A stretch of 6,142 nucleotides of DNA. Source: Candidatus Dormiibacterota bacterium. Lineage in GTDB: Bacteria; Chloroflexota; Dormibacteria; Aeolococcales; Aeolococcaceae. The stretch's first letter is position 1, and each line of letters opens with the position of its first letter. The notes under the pieces were generated by a model. It worked only from the letters and a program-made list of their open reading frames with translations. It ran no database searches and was not told where the DNA came from. The stretch lies in the NCBI GenBank assembly GCA_003170875.1, contig PMYJ01000208.1, positions 7,441 through 13,582 on the forward strand. Direction: 5' to 3'. Both the position numbers and the translations under genes were made by a program. Shown piece after piece: positions 5,676 through 6,142 of the stretch.

Positions 5676-6142
5676 CTACTCGGCGGCGATCCCGGCCCAG
5701 CGTTCGTAGAGCTCGGCGAGCGCCCCGGTGAGGCGGTCGTGCTCGCGTCCGACCTCGGCTCCGACCGCCGGGTCGGAGAAGGTGGCGGGGTCGAGCAGGC
5801 GCCGCCGGGTCTCGGCCAGCGCCGCCTCCGTGTCCGCGATCTCACCTTCGAGGAGGCGGCCGGCGGCGGAGAGAGAGCGGGCCGCGGCGCGCACCTTGCG
5901 TCCGACAGCGGGTGCGCGGGACGGGGCCGGCGTCTTCCCGGAGCGGTCGTGCCCGGAGCGGTCATGCCCGCCGCCGTGTCCAGAGCCGCCGTGCCCGGAG
6001 CCGTCGTGCCCGGAGCGGGCGTGTCCGCCGCCGTCCCGGCCAGCCCTCTCCCCGCGACCGCCGGTGTGAGCGCGTCCTGCCCCACCGCCGGTCGCCGTCC
6101 CGGTCGCCCCGGCCTGACCCCGACGACCGCCCGTTGCCGGCG
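5676..6142 (-). CDS. ABC-F family ATPase, C-terminal part (partial)
   Basis: The frame is open from the right edge to TAG at 5678-5676; 155 residues are visible. The last 72 residues form a charged, probably coiled-coil segment, with LLEGEIADTEAALAETRRRL, then LDPATFSDPAVGAEVG and a closing LAELYERW. This matches the C-terminal arm that follows the second ATPase domain in Uup-like ABC-F proteins, which act on the ribosome. The two ATPase domains would lie to the right of the window, so the assignment rests on this arm alone. Before it lies a low-complexity Gly-rich linker with six histidines in 25 codons (codons in 5949-6023). Typical ABC-F linkers are Lys/Arg/Glu-rich, so this one is unusual. 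A GTG at 5894 could be read as a start of a short gene, but the frame stays open upstream and the segment fits as a domain end. hpt follows after 71 bp. Confidence 0.72.
   Translation of the reverse strand, partial: PATGGRRGQAGATGTATGGGAGRAHTGGRGERAGRDGGGHARSGHDGSGHGGSGHGGGHDRSGHDRSGKTPAPSRAPAVGRKVRAAARSLSAAGRLLEGEIADTEAALAETRRRLLDPATFSDPAVGAEVGREHDRLTGALAELYERWAGIAAE
5937..6023 (-). repeat. 15-bp tandem repeat encoding Gly-His-x-x-Ser pentapeptides
   Basis: On the plus strand the 15-mer CCCGGAGCGGTCGTG at 5937 recurs with few changes at 5952, 5979, 5994 and 6009, with one 12-bp unit at 5967 and another degenerate one following at 6024. In the ABC-F frame these give units such as GHDRS, GHDGS and GHGGS. 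Period and unit deletions are multiples of three, so the reading frame is kept. Confidence 0.8.

Noticed and set aside
5676..5894. A stand-alone 72-residue gene starting at GTG 5894
   Set aside because: The frame is open without a stop to the right edge, and the segment fits the C-terminal arm of an ABC-F protein, so it is treated as the end of a longer gene.
5012..6085. A 357-residue minus-strand frame covering hpt and the ABC-F end
   Set aside because: It is out of frame with both clear genes, is Arg/Pro/Ala-rich without any recognisable domain, and its repeats only mirror the 15-bp DNA repeat.

Overview
The window is very GC-rich (above 70% by eye), with third codon positions almost always G or C. 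It holds seven genes, two of them cut by the window edges. The composition, an ECF sigma factor of the actinobacterial SigE-like type and starts that look leaderless point to a high-GC Gram-positive-type lineage: Actinomycetota, or a neighbour such as Dormibacterota or Chloroflexota. The species cannot be named from this sequence. No tRNA, rRNA, CRISPR array, insertion sequence or phage gene is visible.

Left part (1-937). The N-terminal part of a Ser/Thr protein-kinase-fold protein runs leftward off the edge. Its VAIK lysine, catalytic-loop asparagine and DFG aspartate are all substituted, so it looks like a pseudokinase. Diverging from it is a small single-domain rhodanese with an intact CRVGGRS active-site loop. 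Its TATACT -10 element lies 8 nt before the ATG, and a perfect 17-bp palindrome sits just upstream of that element.

Middle (938-3118). A 666-residue Pro/Ala-rich protein on the minus strand ends in a single C-terminal membrane segment. Its centre carries a degenerate 13-residue repeat with a tryptophan at each repeat start. It is convergent with the rhodanese gene and has its own leaderless-type promoter. The 180-bp gap upstream of it holds that promoter and two hairpin-forming repeats that may end the next transcript.

Right part (3119-6142), all minus strand. In transcription order these are the C-terminus of an ABC-F ATPase with a His/Gly-rich linker, then hpt (hypoxanthine-guanine phosphoribosyltransferase), an ECF sigma factor, and a membrane-anchored beta-propeller-like protein. 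The last two overlap by 8 nt and are probably translationally coupled, which suggests a sigma/anti-sigma pair. hpt has its own apparent leaderless promoter. A shared transcript from hpt into the sigma gene is possible, since the gap is 67 bp, but it is not shown.

The least explained items are the pseudokinase, the Trp-periodic tail-anchored protein, the palindrome at the rhodanese promoter and the His-rich ABC-F linker. Nothing here proves that they form one system.
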